Positions 34,038-44,100 of a stretch of DNA of 57,435 nucleotides are shown here, one piece after another (the first letter of the stretch is position 1; each line of letters opens with the position of its first letter). The stretch spans positions 1 through 57,435 of the forward strand of contig DBYG01000019.1 in assembly GCA_002310175.1 (NCBI GenBank), read 5' to 3'. The stretch is from Bacteroidales bacterium UBA1192. GTDB lineage: Bacteria > Bacteroidota > Bacteroidia > Bacteroidales > Bacteroidaceae. The position numbers and the translations under genes are program-made. The notes under the pieces are model-generated. The model did not search any database. It saw nothing but the letters and a program-made list of their open reading frames with translations, and was not told where the DNA came from.

Positions 34038-35281
34038 TGATAGACAATATTCTTGACTCATTGATTGATGCCTCTTACACATTGCCTTTAGCTGAGGAGG
34101 GGCGTATTACGGCTGCGCTGAACGCTGTAGCCGATGCAATAGGCAGAGAATCGGATTGCCTGCTTGCAGCCAATGCGGCTGACCTTGCGCTCATGCAGCC
34201 TGACAACCCCATGTATGACAGACTGATGCTGACCGTTGAACGGCTTGACGGCATAGCACAGGATATGCGCAAGGTGGCAGCACTTCCCAATCCTGTGGGA
34301 AAGGTCATTGATGAAAGAGTCCGTCCCAACGGGATGAAGCTCACTCGTGTGCGTGTGCCTTTCGGAGTGATAGGTGTTATCTACGAGGCTCGCCCCAATG
34401 TGAGTTTCGATGTCTTCTCTCTCTGTCTCAAATCCCGTAACGCCTGTGCACTGAAGGGCGGAAGTGATGCCTTCAATTCCAATAAGGCCATAGTTGACCT
34501 GATTCAGAGGGAACTCTTGAAGGCCGGTATCAACCCTCATGTGGTGGAACTCCTGCCTCCCGGACGTGAGGCCGCTTCAGAACTCATGCGTGCGGTTGGT
34601 AAGATAGACCTGCTTATCCCGCGTGGCAGTGCCGGACTTATCAGCTCTGTACGTGAACAGGCTCTCGTACCTGTAATAGAAACGGGAGCGGGAGTTTGTC
34701 ATACATATTTTGACTCGGATGGTGACCTGACCAAGGGTACCTCTATAGTGTTTAACGCCAAGACACGCAGGGTGAGTGTCTGCAACGCACTTGATTCGCT
34801 CGTGATACATGCTGACCGTCTGAATGACCTTCCCGCGCTTTGCCGGCCTCTTGCCGGTAAGAATGTGGTCATAGAGGCAGATGAGGAGTCATGGGGCGCA
34901 CTTGATGGGAGTTATCCGCAGAATCTGCTTCAACATGCCGTGCCGGAGAGTTTCGGAAAGGAGTTCCTGGCCTATCGTATGTCCATAAAGACCGTACACT
35001 CGTTTGATGAGGCAGTGTCGCACATCCGTCGTTACACATCACGCCACAGTGAGTGTATTATCACAGAGGACAGGGAGAAAGCTGTAAGGTTCCAGCAGTG
35101 CATTGATGCCGCCTGCGTATATGTGAACGTCTCCACGGCATTTACTGACGGGGCGCAGTTCGGTTTAGGTGCCGAGATAGGTATCAGTACCCAGAAACTC
35201 CATGCCCGTGGTCCTATGGGACTTGAGGAACTCACCACATACAAGTGGCTGATAAACGGTGACGGACAGACCAGAAGCTGA
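34037..35281 (+). CDS. proA: Gamma-glutamyl phosphate reductase
   Basis: A 414-residue aldehyde-dehydrogenase-fold enzyme that reduces gamma-glutamyl phosphate to the semialdehyde. Seen are VRVPFGVIGVIYEARPNVSFD, LKGGSDAFNSN, LIPRGSAGLISSV, the GAGVCHTYFD loop and the catalytic-Cys region TRRVSVCNALDSLVIH, then DGAQFGLGAEIGISTQKLHARGPMGLEELTTYKW at the C-terminus. The length is standard. Translationally coupled to proB by a one-base stop/start overlap. Confidence 0.97.
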   Translation: MIDNILDSLIDASYTLPLAEEGRITAALNAVADAIGRESDCLLAANAADLALMQPDNPMYDRLMLTVERLDGIAQDMRKVAALPNPVGKVIDERVRPNGMKLTRVRVPFGVIGVIYEARPNVSFDVFSLCLKSRNACALKGGSDAFNSNKAIVDLIQRELLKAGINPHVVELLPPGREAASELMRAVGKIDLLIPRGSAGLISSVREQALVPVIETGAGVCHTYFDSDGDLTKGTSIVFNAKTRRVSVCNALDSLVIHADRLNDLPALCRPLAGKNVVIEADEESWGALDGSYPQNLLQHAVPESFGKEFLAYRMSIKTVHSFDEAVSHIRRYTSRHSECIITEDREKAVRFQQCIDAACVYVNVSTAFTDGAQFGLGAEIGISTQKLHARGPMGLEELTTYKWLINGDGQTRS

Positions 35282-35303
35282 ATTTAAAACAAGTTGACAC
35301 GAT

Positions 35304-36266
35304 ATGAGACATTTTACTGGAGTAAAGGATCTGGGAGACTTGCATCAGGCATTGCAGGAGGCTCTTGAGATTAAGAAAGACCGTTATAAATATGTAGAGC
35401 TTGGCCGTAACAGGACTTTGCTCATGGTATTCTTCAATTCCAGCCTCAGGACTCGTCTGAGCACCCAGAAGGCCGGTCTTAACCTTGGTATGAACGTCAT
35501 TGTCCTCGATGTTAACCAGGGGGCCTGGAAACTTGAGACAGAGCGCGGCGTCATTATGGACGGCGACAAGTCTGAGCATCTGCTTGAGGCGGTACCGGTT
35601 ATGGGCTGCTATTGCGATGTGATAGGTGTCCGTTCCTTTGCCCGTTTTGAAAGCCGCAAGGATGACTATGAGGAGAAGATACTGAACCAGTTCATACGGT
35701 ATTCCGGCCGTCCTGTGTTCTCCATGGAGGCAGCCACAGGACATCCTTTGCAGAGTTTTGCTGACTGGATCACGATTGAAGAGCATAAGACCGTGGAGCA
35801 TCCCAAGGTGGTCCTGACATGGGCTCCCCATCCCAAGGCGCTACCTCAGGCTGTTCCCAACTCGTTTGCCGAGTGGATGGTGGCGGCCGGTTATGAGGTG
35901 GTGATCACTCAGCCGGAAGGGTATGAACTTGACACCAGGTTTACCCAGGGTGCCAGGATTGAGTATGACCAGATGAAGGCTTTTGAGGGCGCTCATTTCA
36001 TTTATGCCAAAAACTGGTCGGTTGCAAGTCCGGACAACTACGGCAAGGTGATTAATATGGATCGCAGCTGGACCGTAAGCAAGCGTCAGATGGCAGTCAC
36101 GGACGATGCATTCTTCATGCACTGCCTGCCTGTCCGCCGTAACATGATAGTCACTGATGATGTGATAGAGAGCCCGCGCTCACTCGTTATTCCTGAAGCG
36201 GCCAACCGCGAAATCTCCGCAACAGTAGTGATTAAGAAGATTCTTGAGGGATTGAAAGGTCAGTAA
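35304..36266 (+). CDS. argF': N-succinylornithine carbamoyltransferase (ArgF'), Ser at position 90
   Basis: A 320-residue transcarbamylase closely like the Bacteroides fragilis enzyme that carbamoylates N-succinyl-L-ornithine in arginine synthesis. The carbamoyl-phosphate loop is FFNSSLRTRLSTQKA; the carboxylate region has MHCLPVRRNMIVTDDVIESP. Residue 90, which separates succinyl- from acetylornithine specificity in this family (Pro in B. fragilis, Glu in the Xanthomonas acetyl enzyme at the equivalent site), is Ser here in MDGDKSEHLLEAV. A small residue fits the succinyl form. It follows proA by 22 bp, and its end overlaps the converging NigD-like gene by 7 bases. Confidence 0.92.
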   Translation: MRHFTGVKDLGDLHQALQEALEIKKDRYKYVELGRNRTLLMVFFNSSLRTRLSTQKAGLNLGMNVIVLDVNQGAWKLETERGVIMDGDKSEHLLEAVPVMGCYCDVIGVRSFARFESRKDDYEEKILNQFIRYSGRPVFSMEAATGHPLQSFADWITIEEHKTVEHPKVVLTWAPHPKALPQAVPNSFAEWMVAAGYEVVITQPEGYELDTRFTQGARIEYDQMKAFEGAHFIYAKNWSVASPDNYGKVINMDRSWTVSKRQMAVTDDAFFMHCLPVRRNMIVTDDVIESPRSLVIPEAANREISATVVIKKILEGLKGQ

Positions 36267-36910
36267 ACCATGACCAGGTTGTAATCCTTGTCATAGCCAT
36301 TGCTGCTCAGATAGATGGAATCTCCCCTTGAAAGGCCGAATCCGGTTAGTGGAACTGAGAGATAGGCATTGAGAGTATATCCCTCTTCATCACCCGCAGC
36401 GTTGTGATAAACCTTGAACCTGACTTTCTCGCTGTCATTGACATGAACCACCTGAAACTCATGCGATGACTGCTTGCTGCCCACCTTAATGCCTAATCTT
36501 ATGTTCAGGTATCCGCTGCCGGGATAGGCCAGTTCTATATTGACGGGATCGTTCATCTCATACCTTTTCGGGAATGAACTCTCCTCCATGGCATTATAGT
36601 TCAACTCACCGGCTATCCTTCCGCAGTAGGTATGTATCATCTGGTCAATGGTGACTGTTCCGGATTCCCCGTAGGTATAGGAACAGACCATCCTATAGGT
36701 GGTGTCAGGGCGCAGCTTGTCACTCTTTTCGTTTACCATATAGCTGTGGCCCATGTCATCGGACAATACGGACACATAACCTTCAGAGTCAGTGTGGCAG
36801 TTTACGAACCCTGCCGATACAGCCTTTAATACCTCAATGTCCTTTGAACAGGAATTGAAAACAATAAGTGATACACAGGTAAATAAATACAGCAGAGTTG
36901 TTCTTTTCAT
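36260..36910 (-). CDS. NigD-like lipoprotein
   Basis: A 216-residue lipoprotein with lipobox FNSC (Cys21). The body is beta-rich and resembles the NigD-like family of Bacteroidales, with an N-terminal OB-like part (EGYVSVLSDDMGHSYMVNE, YRMVCSYTYGESGTVTI) and a C-terminal sandwich that ends DSIYLSSNGYDKDYNLVMVY, close to the usual NigD ending. NigD was named from a bacteriocin-linked locus but most homologues have no known role. Last gene of the minus-strand unit running from the PASTA gene, 2 bp after the acyltransferase. Confidence 0.65.
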   Translation of the reverse strand: MKRTTLLYLFTCVSLIVFNSCSKDIEVLKAVSAGFVNCHTDSEGYVSVLSDDMGHSYMVNEKSDKLRPDTTYRMVCSYTYGESGTVTIDQMIHTYCGRIAGELNYNAMEESSFPKRYEMNDPVNIELAYPGSGYLNIRLGIKVGSKQSSHEFQVVHVNDSEKVRFKVYHNAAGDEEGYTLNAYLSVPLTGFGLSRGDSIYLSSNGYDKDYNLVMVY

Positions 36911-36912
36911 AT

Positions 36913-38076
36913 TCAGAGTGCATTCAGATGATTAATAAGTGGATTTGCATACATGGTGAGAATCCTTTCACGCAGGAAATCCCAGTCAGGATTCGGAATG
37001 TTTATATGGGACAGCTGGCCTGAAATATACTCTTCAAACGCCTTTTTTTCTGTTAGTGTATAGAATGAGGCCTGTGAACCGTCACCTCTGAGCATATCGA
37101 GAGCAATCCTGTTACAAGGATAAATCCTGTATCCCTTGAAAATGTGCTTATCAATGATTCCGGCCACCTGGTCCAGGAACTTGTTGCGTGGTACGGTAGG
37201 GTCGAGATCTGCAATCTCTGAATCAATGGGAGCTGACACCTGGTAGTGTACGTGCCCCTTGAAACCGAATATTCCGGTCTTCATGTTGTCCAGATCTGCC
37301 TGTTCACTCTTTACGTAATCGGGATTGTCGCGCTTGAGCTGGAATTCCTCCGCCTTGAGCCAATCGCAAGGGTCATACTCGTAGCTTATGGTGAGAGGAG
37401 TGATGTGAAGGGACTGAAGCCTTTCGGACAGGGACATCTCATCGGGTCCGGACATGGCCAGCATCTTAAGTACGCTCTTCTGTGTCCGGTCATCGGAATC
37501 TTTTGCCCGGCCTTCACGCTGGGCGAGCCATACGGGACTCTTTTTGTCCTGAATGACGAATCGGATATAGGCGGAGAGTTTTCTGGATGCCTCCAGCAGT
37601 TCTGTGGCAGTAGCTGAACGGTTCACTATGAAACTGCGGTTCAGTCGAACCAGAGTCTCTATCCAGGGATGTATGAGCAGATTGTTTCCTATACCTATCT
37701 CTACTGATTTGTGACCGGACATAAGAAGTATATAGTCCAGAAAAGCGGAATCCAGCACTATATCCCGATGGTTGGAGAGATACACATAGTCTTCACGTCC
37801 TCCTTGAGGAATGGAAATGTTATTGGTGAACCCGGTGCATGCTTTATTCAGAATTTTCTTCAGGAAAGGATAAATCATACCTGTCTGGAAGCTGTTTACG
37901 GTCTTAAACCGTCTTGTGTATAGCTTGTGAGCCCAGATTGGGACACCCTTGACAAGCCCCTTCACAATTCTTCTGAAATCAGGGTCGTCGAGAAGCGAGA
38001 GCACTGCACCGCGTACCTCATCGTCCTCCAGGGAGCGCATGTCCTCAAATCCGGAAGGTATGTCCATAGTCATCAT
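36913..38076 (-). CDS. Acyltransferase of the PlsC/LPLAT type
   Basis: A 387-residue enzyme with an acyl-phosphate/glycerolipid acyltransferase motif: YLSNHRDIVLDSAF gives the NHxxxxD block at about residues 107-113. RLNRSFIVNRSATATELLEAS follows, and PVWLAQREGRAKDSDDRTQ is a good match to the EGxR block. It therefore probably acylates a lipid, most likely a glycerophospholipid or an envelope ornithine/glycine-type lipid, but the acceptor cannot be read from sequence. There is no signal peptide; membrane association is likely peripheral. The start overlaps the ddl stop (ATGATG), so translation is coupled. Confidence 0.82.
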   Translation of the reverse strand: MMTMDIPSGFEDMRSLEDDEVRGAVLSLLDDPDFRRIVKGLVKGVPIWAHKLYTRRFKTVNSFQTGMIYPFLKKILNKACTGFTNNISIPQGGREDYVYLSNHRDIVLDSAFLDYILLMSGHKSVEIGIGNNLLIHPWIETLVRLNRSFIVNRSATATELLEASRKLSAYIRFVIQDKKSPVWLAQREGRAKDSDDRTQKSVLKMLAMSGPDEMSLSERLQSLHITPLTISYEYDPCDWLKAEEFQLKRDNPDYVKSEQADLDNMKTGIFGFKGHVHYQVSAPIDSEIADLDPTVPRNKFLDQVAGIIDKHIFKGYRIYPCNRIALDMLRGDGSQASFYTLTEKKAFEEYISGQLSHINIPNPDWDFLRERILTMYANPLINHLNAL

Positions 38077-39056
38077 TCTGTTTGGAAACTGTCCTCGATT
38101 ATCTCGGTAAGAACATCGGTCAGGTTCATCCCGGCAGCCCTTATTTGTTGCGGAATGAAGCTGGTGGCAGTCATACCCGGAGTCGTATTCACCTCAAGCA
38201 GGTTGATTTTGTCACCATCCGTTATGATATAGTCGTTACGGATTATCCCGTGGCATCCCAACAGGTCATAAATCCTGGCGGTAAGGTCCTGTATGCGGTT
38301 CCTCAGCTTGTCCGGGATACGTGCAGGGGTGATTTCCTCTACCAGTCCGTTGTACTTGGCGTCATAATCAAAGAAATCAGTCTTGGGAACCACCTCGGTA
38401 ACCGGCAGGCGGACCTCGCGCTTGCGTGTCCTGTAATAGCCGTTGGTAACTTCAACACCTTGCATGAATGACTCAATCATTATCTCATTGTTCTCCTTGA
38501 AGGCATCCTCTACTGCCGGGATTATCTGCTCACGGGTCTTGACCTTTGTTGTACCAAAGCTGGAACCGCCATCAGTGGGCTTGATGAAGCAGGGCAGGCC
38601 TACCTTGCTGATTATTTTGTCAGGATCCACGACATCTCCCTTGCGCAGGCGGCGTGAATTGGCCACGTTCACCTTACAGCTCTTCATGGTCTTGTTGAGC
38701 ACAAACTTGTTGAATGTAAGGGCCGATGCCAGCACGTCACAGGTGGAGAAGGGGACGCGCATCAGTCGCAGATAGCCTTCAAACACACCGTTCTCACCCG
38801 GGGTGCCGTGAATGATTATGTATGCATAGTCAAATACAGTCTTTACCCCGTTAAATGTGAAACTGAAGTCATTGCGGTCCACCGAAGCAGTGACATCGCC
38901 GCTTACATGAACCTGCCAGTTCTTGCCTTCAATCTCCAGGATATAGGGTTCGTACTTATCCTTGTCCATGTGCTCAAGGATTGTTGCGGCACTACGCAGA
39001 GATACAGGATTCTCGCTTGAGTCACCGCCTGCAACGATTGCAATCTTGCGTTTCAT
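38073..39056 (-). CDS. ddl: D-alanine--D-alanine ligase
   Basis: A 327-residue ATP-grasp ligase forming D-Ala-D-Ala for peptidoglycan. N-terminal IAIVAGGDSSENPVSLRSA, the ATP-grasp core LPCFIKPTDGGSSFGTTKVKT, MIESFMQGVEVTNGYY, and the closing metal-binding INLLEVNTTPGMTATSFIPQQIRAAG are clear. The usual EHEVS-type start is SENPVS here, a variant common in Bacteroidota. It is between rluD and the acyltransferase in a run of overlapping or closely spaced genes. Confidence 0.94.
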   Translation of the reverse strand: MKRKIAIVAGGDSSENPVSLRSAATILEHMDKDKYEPYILEIEGKNWQVHVSGDVTASVDRNDFSFTFNGVKTVFDYAYIIIHGTPGENGVFEGYLRLMRVPFSTCDVLASALTFNKFVLNKTMKSCKVNVANSRRLRKGDVVDPDKIISKVGLPCFIKPTDGGSSFGTTKVKTREQIIPAVEDAFKENNEIMIESFMQGVEVTNGYYRTRKREVRLPVTEVVPKTDFFDYDAKYNGLVEEITPARIPDKLRNRIQDLTARIYDLLGCHGIIRNDYIITDGDKINLLEVNTTPGMTATSFIPQQIRAAGMNLTDVLTEIIEDSFQTE

Positions 39057-39071
39057 TATTATATTGTTTTA

Positions 39072-40139
39072 TTATTCATAATCTTTTGAACTTGCATAAT
39101 CCCGCCACCTTTGTATAAGTGTCCTCATATCGGACGGCAGTTCGGAGTTAAAGAACATCTCCTGACCTGTCTTGGGATGTGTGAATCCCAATGTCTTGGC
39201 GTGAAGGGCCTGACGTGGACATGTTTCAAAACAGTTCTGCACGAACTGACGGTATCGGCTATATGTGGTACCCTTCAGGATCTGGTCTCCACCATACCTT
39301 TCGTCATTGAAGAGAGGATGTCCCAGATGCTTCATGTGAACCCTGATCTGGTGGGTGCGTCCCGTTTCCAGACGGCACTCCACAAGTGAGGTATATCCGA
39401 ATCTCTCCAGAACAGTGTAGTGCGTGACTGCATGTTTCCCCACCTCAGGGTCAAATGAAACCGCCATCTGCAGCCTGTCCTTGGGATTACGGGTGATCTG
39501 GCTCTCCACAGTTCCTGCGGGAGGTACCGGAACACCCCACACTAAAGCCTGGTACGCCCGTTTTGTGGTCTTCTCAAAGAACTGATGTCCCAATGAAGTC
39601 TTGGCGTCCGGAGTCTTGGCCACCACCAGCAGCCCGGAAGTGTCCTTGTCAATACGGTGGACAAGACCTACCTGCGGACTGTTAGGATCATAATCAGGAT
39701 TGTCCCTAAGGTGCCATGCAACAGCATTCACCAACGTCCCGTGGTAGTTCCCGCACCCTGGATGTACAACCATTCCGGCACACTTGTTCACCACCAGCAG
39801 GCATTCATCCTCATATACTATATCAAGAGGTATATCCTCCGGCGTGATGTCATTGCTGTAGCGGGGACGGTCCATCATGACCGTAATCACGTCAAGAGGC
39901 TTCACTTTATAGTTACTCTTGACCGGACGTCCGTTTGCCATAACCATACCGGCGTCGGCAGCTTTCTGGATGCGGTTACGTGAGGAGTGCTCCAGATGGT
40001 CAAACAGGAACTTGTCCACACGAAGCAGTGACTGACCCTTGTCCGCCACCACCCGGAAATGCTCGAAAAGCTCTGCCGAACCCGAGATAGGTTCAAGGTC
40101 ATCAAGTGACTCCTCAATCTCCTCCTCCAGGTCAATCAT
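39072..40139 (-). CDS. rluD: 23S rRNA pseudouridine synthase, RluD/RluA family
   Basis: A 355-residue pseudouridine synthase with an N-terminal S4 RNA-binding domain (LRVDKFLFDHLEHSSRNRIQ) and the catalytic motif VHRIDKDTSGLLVVAK, whose Asp is the nucleophile. Other family blocks are GMVVHPGCGNYHGTLVNAV and LETGRTHQIRVHMKHLGHPLFND. By length and domain order it is nearest RluD, which modifies helix 69 of 23S rRNA, but RluA-family members are not separable with certainty by eye. Its start overlaps the PASTA gene stop by 4 bases. Confidence 0.93.
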   Translation of the reverse strand: MIDLEEEIEESLDDLEPISGSAELFEHFRVVADKGQSLLRVDKFLFDHLEHSSRNRIQKAADAGMVMANGRPVKSNYKVKPLDVITVMMDRPRYSNDITPEDIPLDIVYEDECLLVVNKCAGMVVHPGCGNYHGTLVNAVAWHLRDNPDYDPNSPQVGLVHRIDKDTSGLLVVAKTPDAKTSLGHQFFEKTTKRAYQALVWGVPVPPAGTVESQITRNPKDRLQMAVSFDPEVGKHAVTHYTVLERFGYTSLVECRLETGRTHQIRVHMKHLGHPLFNDERYGGDQILKGTTYSRYRQFVQNCFETCPRQALHAKTLGFTHPKTGQEMFFNSELPSDMRTLIQRWRDYASSKDYE

Positions 40140-40762
40140 AGACCGTCACCAAAGAAATCATATTCTATTATCATGGTGGAATCAGTTTCCTCCTCCTGCT
40201 CAACCTCTTGGCCATTACCTACAACAATAGTCAGCAGTGACCCTTCAGGCAGTTCAGTGCCGGCTTTCACAATTGAGTCGCCGTATCGGATCTCATAGAC
40301 CCAGTCCAGGTCACCGTCTATCCTGACAGGTTCAGTCAGACGGAACCCTTCAATCCGAAGCCTTGATTCCGCAGCCCTGAGGGAACTGTTGTCAGCCAGA
40401 TCCGGAACAGTCCGCATGGGCTCCTTGCCGGAATTCAGTGTAAGATATATTGTCCTGCCATCCTTCACATGAGCTCCTGCCTCAGGTTGTTGCCTGATAA
40501 CAGCTCCCGCTTCCATATTCCTGTCAAACTGGAAATCCGATACTTCCGCTTTCAGTTTCCCGGCAGTAAGGATGGATTCGGCCTCCTCCTGGGATAATCC
40601 GGTAACAGAGGGAACTTCAATGTATTTCCCGTGTCGTGTATATATGTTCAACCATCTGAAAACCAGCATCAGTATGATAATGAAAGTAACCATCATCAGG
40701 GCCAGATGGATAAGCAACCTTATAAGGTTGGCTCTCTTCTTGCGGGGTTTGGATTCTGTCAT
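40136..40762 (-). CDS. Membrane-anchored PASTA-domain protein
   Basis: A 208-residue protein with a basic cytoplasmic start, one transmembrane helix at about residues 14-38, and two to three PASTA repeats (EVPSVTGLSQEEAESILTAG, MRTVPDLADNSSLRAAESRL with a possible third after about residue 140). PASTA repeats bind peptidoglycan stems or muropeptides in other bacteria, normally on serine/threonine kinases or PBPs. Here no kinase or transpeptidase domain is present. The C-terminus is acidic (QEVEQEEETDS). First gene of the unit with rluD and ddl, hinting at a link with peptidoglycan synthesis. Confidence 0.9.
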   Translation of the reverse strand: MTESKPRKKRANLIRLLIHLALMMVTFIIILMLVFRWLNIYTRHGKYIEVPSVTGLSQEEAESILTAGKLKAEVSDFQFDRNMEAGAVIRQQPEAGAHVKDGRTIYLTLNSGKEPMRTVPDLADNSSLRAAESRLRIEGFRLTEPVRIDGDLDWVYEIRYGDSIVKAGTELPEGSLLTIVVGNGQEVEQEEETDSTMIIEYDFFGDGL

Positions 40763-40788
40763 GACTCAATTTGAGCTTATTCAATGTG

Positions 40789-40796
40789 CAAAATTA
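40789..40796 (-). promoter_or_regulatory. -7 promoter box for PASTA-rluD-ddl unit
   Basis: TAATTTTG on the minus strand, exact to consensus, 26 bases before the ATG at 40762. Embedded in the 17-base sequence (40787-40803) shared with the yicC promoter. Confidence 0.6.
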
Positions 40797-41010
40797 GTCA
40801 TTTGCTGCCTAATAACACATGTTTTTGTATAAAAAGCTCTGTACGGAAAGCACTTTCACCTTATTTATATAATAGCCGATGGCTCCCATACATTGATACC
40901 ATCGTATTATTTACATTTTTTAAAATCGTTTCACTGAAAAAAAATTAACGTAAAAACTATATTTCTGATAAAATCACGGCTCAAAATAGTGAACGATGCT
41001 AAAAAAGTGT

Positions 41011-41018
41011 TATCTTTG
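41011..41018 (+). promoter_or_regulatory. -7 promoter box for the SusC operon
   Basis: TATCTTTG, exact to TAnnTTTG, 137 bases before the ATG at 41156. No clear -33 element, so an activator may be needed. Confidence 0.5.
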
Positions 41019-41040
41019 CCCCAATTTTACAGGGCAAAAT

Positions 41041-41083
41041 GCCACTTGAACGCATAAAAATAATACATTTATGCGCATGTGGC
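41041..41083 (+). promoter_or_regulatory. 5' leader hairpin upstream of SusC
   Basis: GCCAC then CGCATAAA on the left pair with TTTATGCG then GTGGC on the right, around a short AT loop, with an asymmetric internal bulge. It sits about 20 bases after the expected transcript start and 70 bases before the SusC ATG. Confidence 0.5.
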
Positions 41084-41155
41084 GATTTTGCATGAAGGAT
41101 AATTTATCAGAAAGAATTATTAACTAACATATTGTCAAACAAAAAACTCTTATCT

Positions 41156-44100
41156 ATGAGAAAATTTCTCTTAACGATGACTGCTGTTCTGTGTTTCGGC
41201 TTTGCTGTTGCTCAGAATGTGCAAGTTACGGGAATTGCGACAGCTGCCGATGACGGAAGTCCTATGCCGGCTGTTTCAGTTGCTGTTCAGGGAACAGGTA
41301 GAGGTACTACAACTGATTTGGATGGTGCCTACTCCATTTCGGTGCCATCAAACGGTACCTTGGTGTTTTCATTTATGGGTTATGAGGATGCTGTCATACC
41401 TGTAAACGGAAGAAGGGTTATTAACGTTTCACTGAATCCCGGATCTATTGAGATTGATGATGTAGTTATCACCGCTATGGGTATCAAGCGTTCAGAGAAG
41501 GCTTTGGGTTATGCCGCCACTTCTATCAACGGTGACGCCATCTCCGAGAGGCGTTCTTCTGACATCATGTCCGGTATTGCCGGTAGGGTATCCGGTGTGC
41601 AGGTGGCATCATCATCATCAGACCCGGGCGCTTCCCAGTCAGTTATCATCCGTGGTGTGAGCTCCTTGAGCGGAAGCAACCAGCCTCTGTATGTGATTGA
41701 CGGTGTGCCAATGAACAATGCCGCACATTATTCCAGTGATGCTCTCAACAGCGGTTATGACTTTGGTAACGGTGCCAATGCTGTTAACCCTGATGATGTG
41801 GAGAACATGACCATTCTTAAAGGTGCAGCAGCTACAGCCCTTTACGGTAGCCGCGCCGCTAATGGTGTCGTAATGATTACCACCAAGTCCGGTAAGAAAG
41901 GTCAGGGTATAGGAATAGAGTACAACGGTGGTGTTCAGTGGAGCACAATCCTTCGTCTGCCGCAGATGCAGAACGATTTCGGTATGGGTTGGTATGGAGA
42001 CAAGACCGACGACGAGAACGGTTCATGGGGTCCCCGTTTTGATGGAACCAAGCAGATCTACGGTGCTATCTACAACAACTCACAGAAGATGAAACCATAT
42101 TCACCACTGGAGGATAATATCAAGGATTTCTTCGATATAGGTATCCGTTACAACAACAGCCTCTCCTTCAACGGTGCAACTGACAAGAGTGATTATTTCG
42201 TATCATTCTCACAGATCTCTGATAATGGTATGATTCCTACCGATGCTGACTCGTATGACAAATACACATTCTCAGTACGTGGCAGCCATAAGGTGGACAA
42301 GGTTACATTCTCAACCGCATTGAATTATGCTAACCAGAAGAACAGTTTCGCTCAGACCGGTCAGGGTGAAAGTTCAATGTACAATGCCATCATGCAGACT
42401 CCGCGTGACATAAGCATCATCGGACTTAAGGACCTGAATGACCCGTTTAACACTCCCGGTTACTACTATACTCCTTACGGCATCACCAACCCCTATTGGG
42501 TTCTTGAGAACTACAAGCATGAGTATTCATCAGAGCGTTTCTACGGTAAGTTCCAGACAGATTATGATATTCTCAAGAATCTCAAGTTAACATACCGTCT
42601 GGGTCTTGACACAGAGGTCAACACCACTGAGCACGGAGCTCCCAACCTGTTGGCAATGTTCGGAACCGGTACATACAATGGTGACAACGGTGCTTCTACA
42701 TTCGATGGCAACGAGGGTTCATATTCAATCTCTTCAACCCGTCGCATGGAGATCAACCATGATATCATGATGACTTACAACACTAAGATCAATGATTTCA
42801 ATATCAACGCTCTGGCTGGTTTCAACGGAAACCAGCGCAGTGCTAGGGCCTTCGGTGCCGCTATTACAAAGCTCACAATCCCCACATGGTATAATCTGAG
42901 CAATACCACATCGGCTCCTACAGTATCACAAAGCGAGTCCAAGCGTCGTCTGATGGGTGCTTATGCACAGTTCGAGGGCTCTTACAAGGATATCGTATTC
43001 CTGACAGTGAGCGCCCGTAATGACTGGTCATCAACTCTTCCCAAGGAAAACCGCAGTTTCTTCTATCCCGGTGTAACTGCAAGTTTCATTTTCAGCGATC
43101 TTATGGAGGACCAGGAAGATTGGCTGAGCCTGGGTAAGGTTCGTGCAAGCTGGGGTAAGACAGGTAACGATGCTTCTCCTTATATGACAAATGCCACATG
43201 GGCACAGGCTGGCGGATCAGGTTATTGGGGTGCATTCAATTTCCCGTACACCAGTGCCGGTTACAATGCTTATACACTTGGCAATGTTCTGGGTAGTACA
43301 ACTCTCAGCCCTGAAATGACAACAGAGTACGAACTGGGTCTTAACATGGCATTCTTCAATAACCGTCTGTCATTTGACGTAGCTTACTACAACCGTAACA
43401 CTGACAAGCAGATCTATTCTCTTGATATGGATTACGCAACAGGTTTCTCTGCACAGAACATCAACCTTGGTAAGGTTTCCAACAAGGGAATTGAGGCCAT
43501 GGTTTCAGTATCTCCTGTCCGTACCGATGATTTTGAGTGGACACTGACTGCCAATTACACCAAGAACTGGAGTAAGGTGGAGAGCCTTCCTGAAGATCTC
43601 GGTGGCGAGGCCATTATATACGGTCTGAGCGGTGGCGCAGGTATGTATGCTATTGTTGGCGAGCCTGTAGGTACTTTCAAGGCCCAGGTTCCGAAAAAGA
43701 GTCCTGATGGCAAGATTGTGGTCAACTCTTCAACAGGTCTTCCCGTAGCTGAGGACGATATGCAGATAGTAGGTGACATGAACTATGACTACACTCTTGG
43801 TCTTTCAACAACTCTCCGTTATAAGAGTGTGTCTCTCGGTGCTGATATGGATATCCGTCAGGGTGGTCTGATGTATTCCCGTACCAAGGATATCGAGTTC
43901 TTCACCGGTAACGCCATTCAGACGGCTTACAACGACCGTAATGACTTCATTATCCCGAATTCAGTAAATGAAGTAACTGATGCCGAGGGTAATGTTACCT
44001 ATGTTGAGAACCAGACAGCTATCGGTTTGACCGGATACAACAGCAAGATATATGATTACTGGAACGGCGGCGGTACAGAAATGGAAGGTGGCTGGCTGAT

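Larger units (their letters stand above)
40763..41155. other. Intergenic region upstream of the SusC operon, 393 bp
   Basis: No gene is seen on either strand. It holds the divergent PASTA promoter (40789-40796), an AT-rich stretch, the SusC -7 box at 41011 and a leader hairpin at 41041-41083. Confidence 0.65.
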
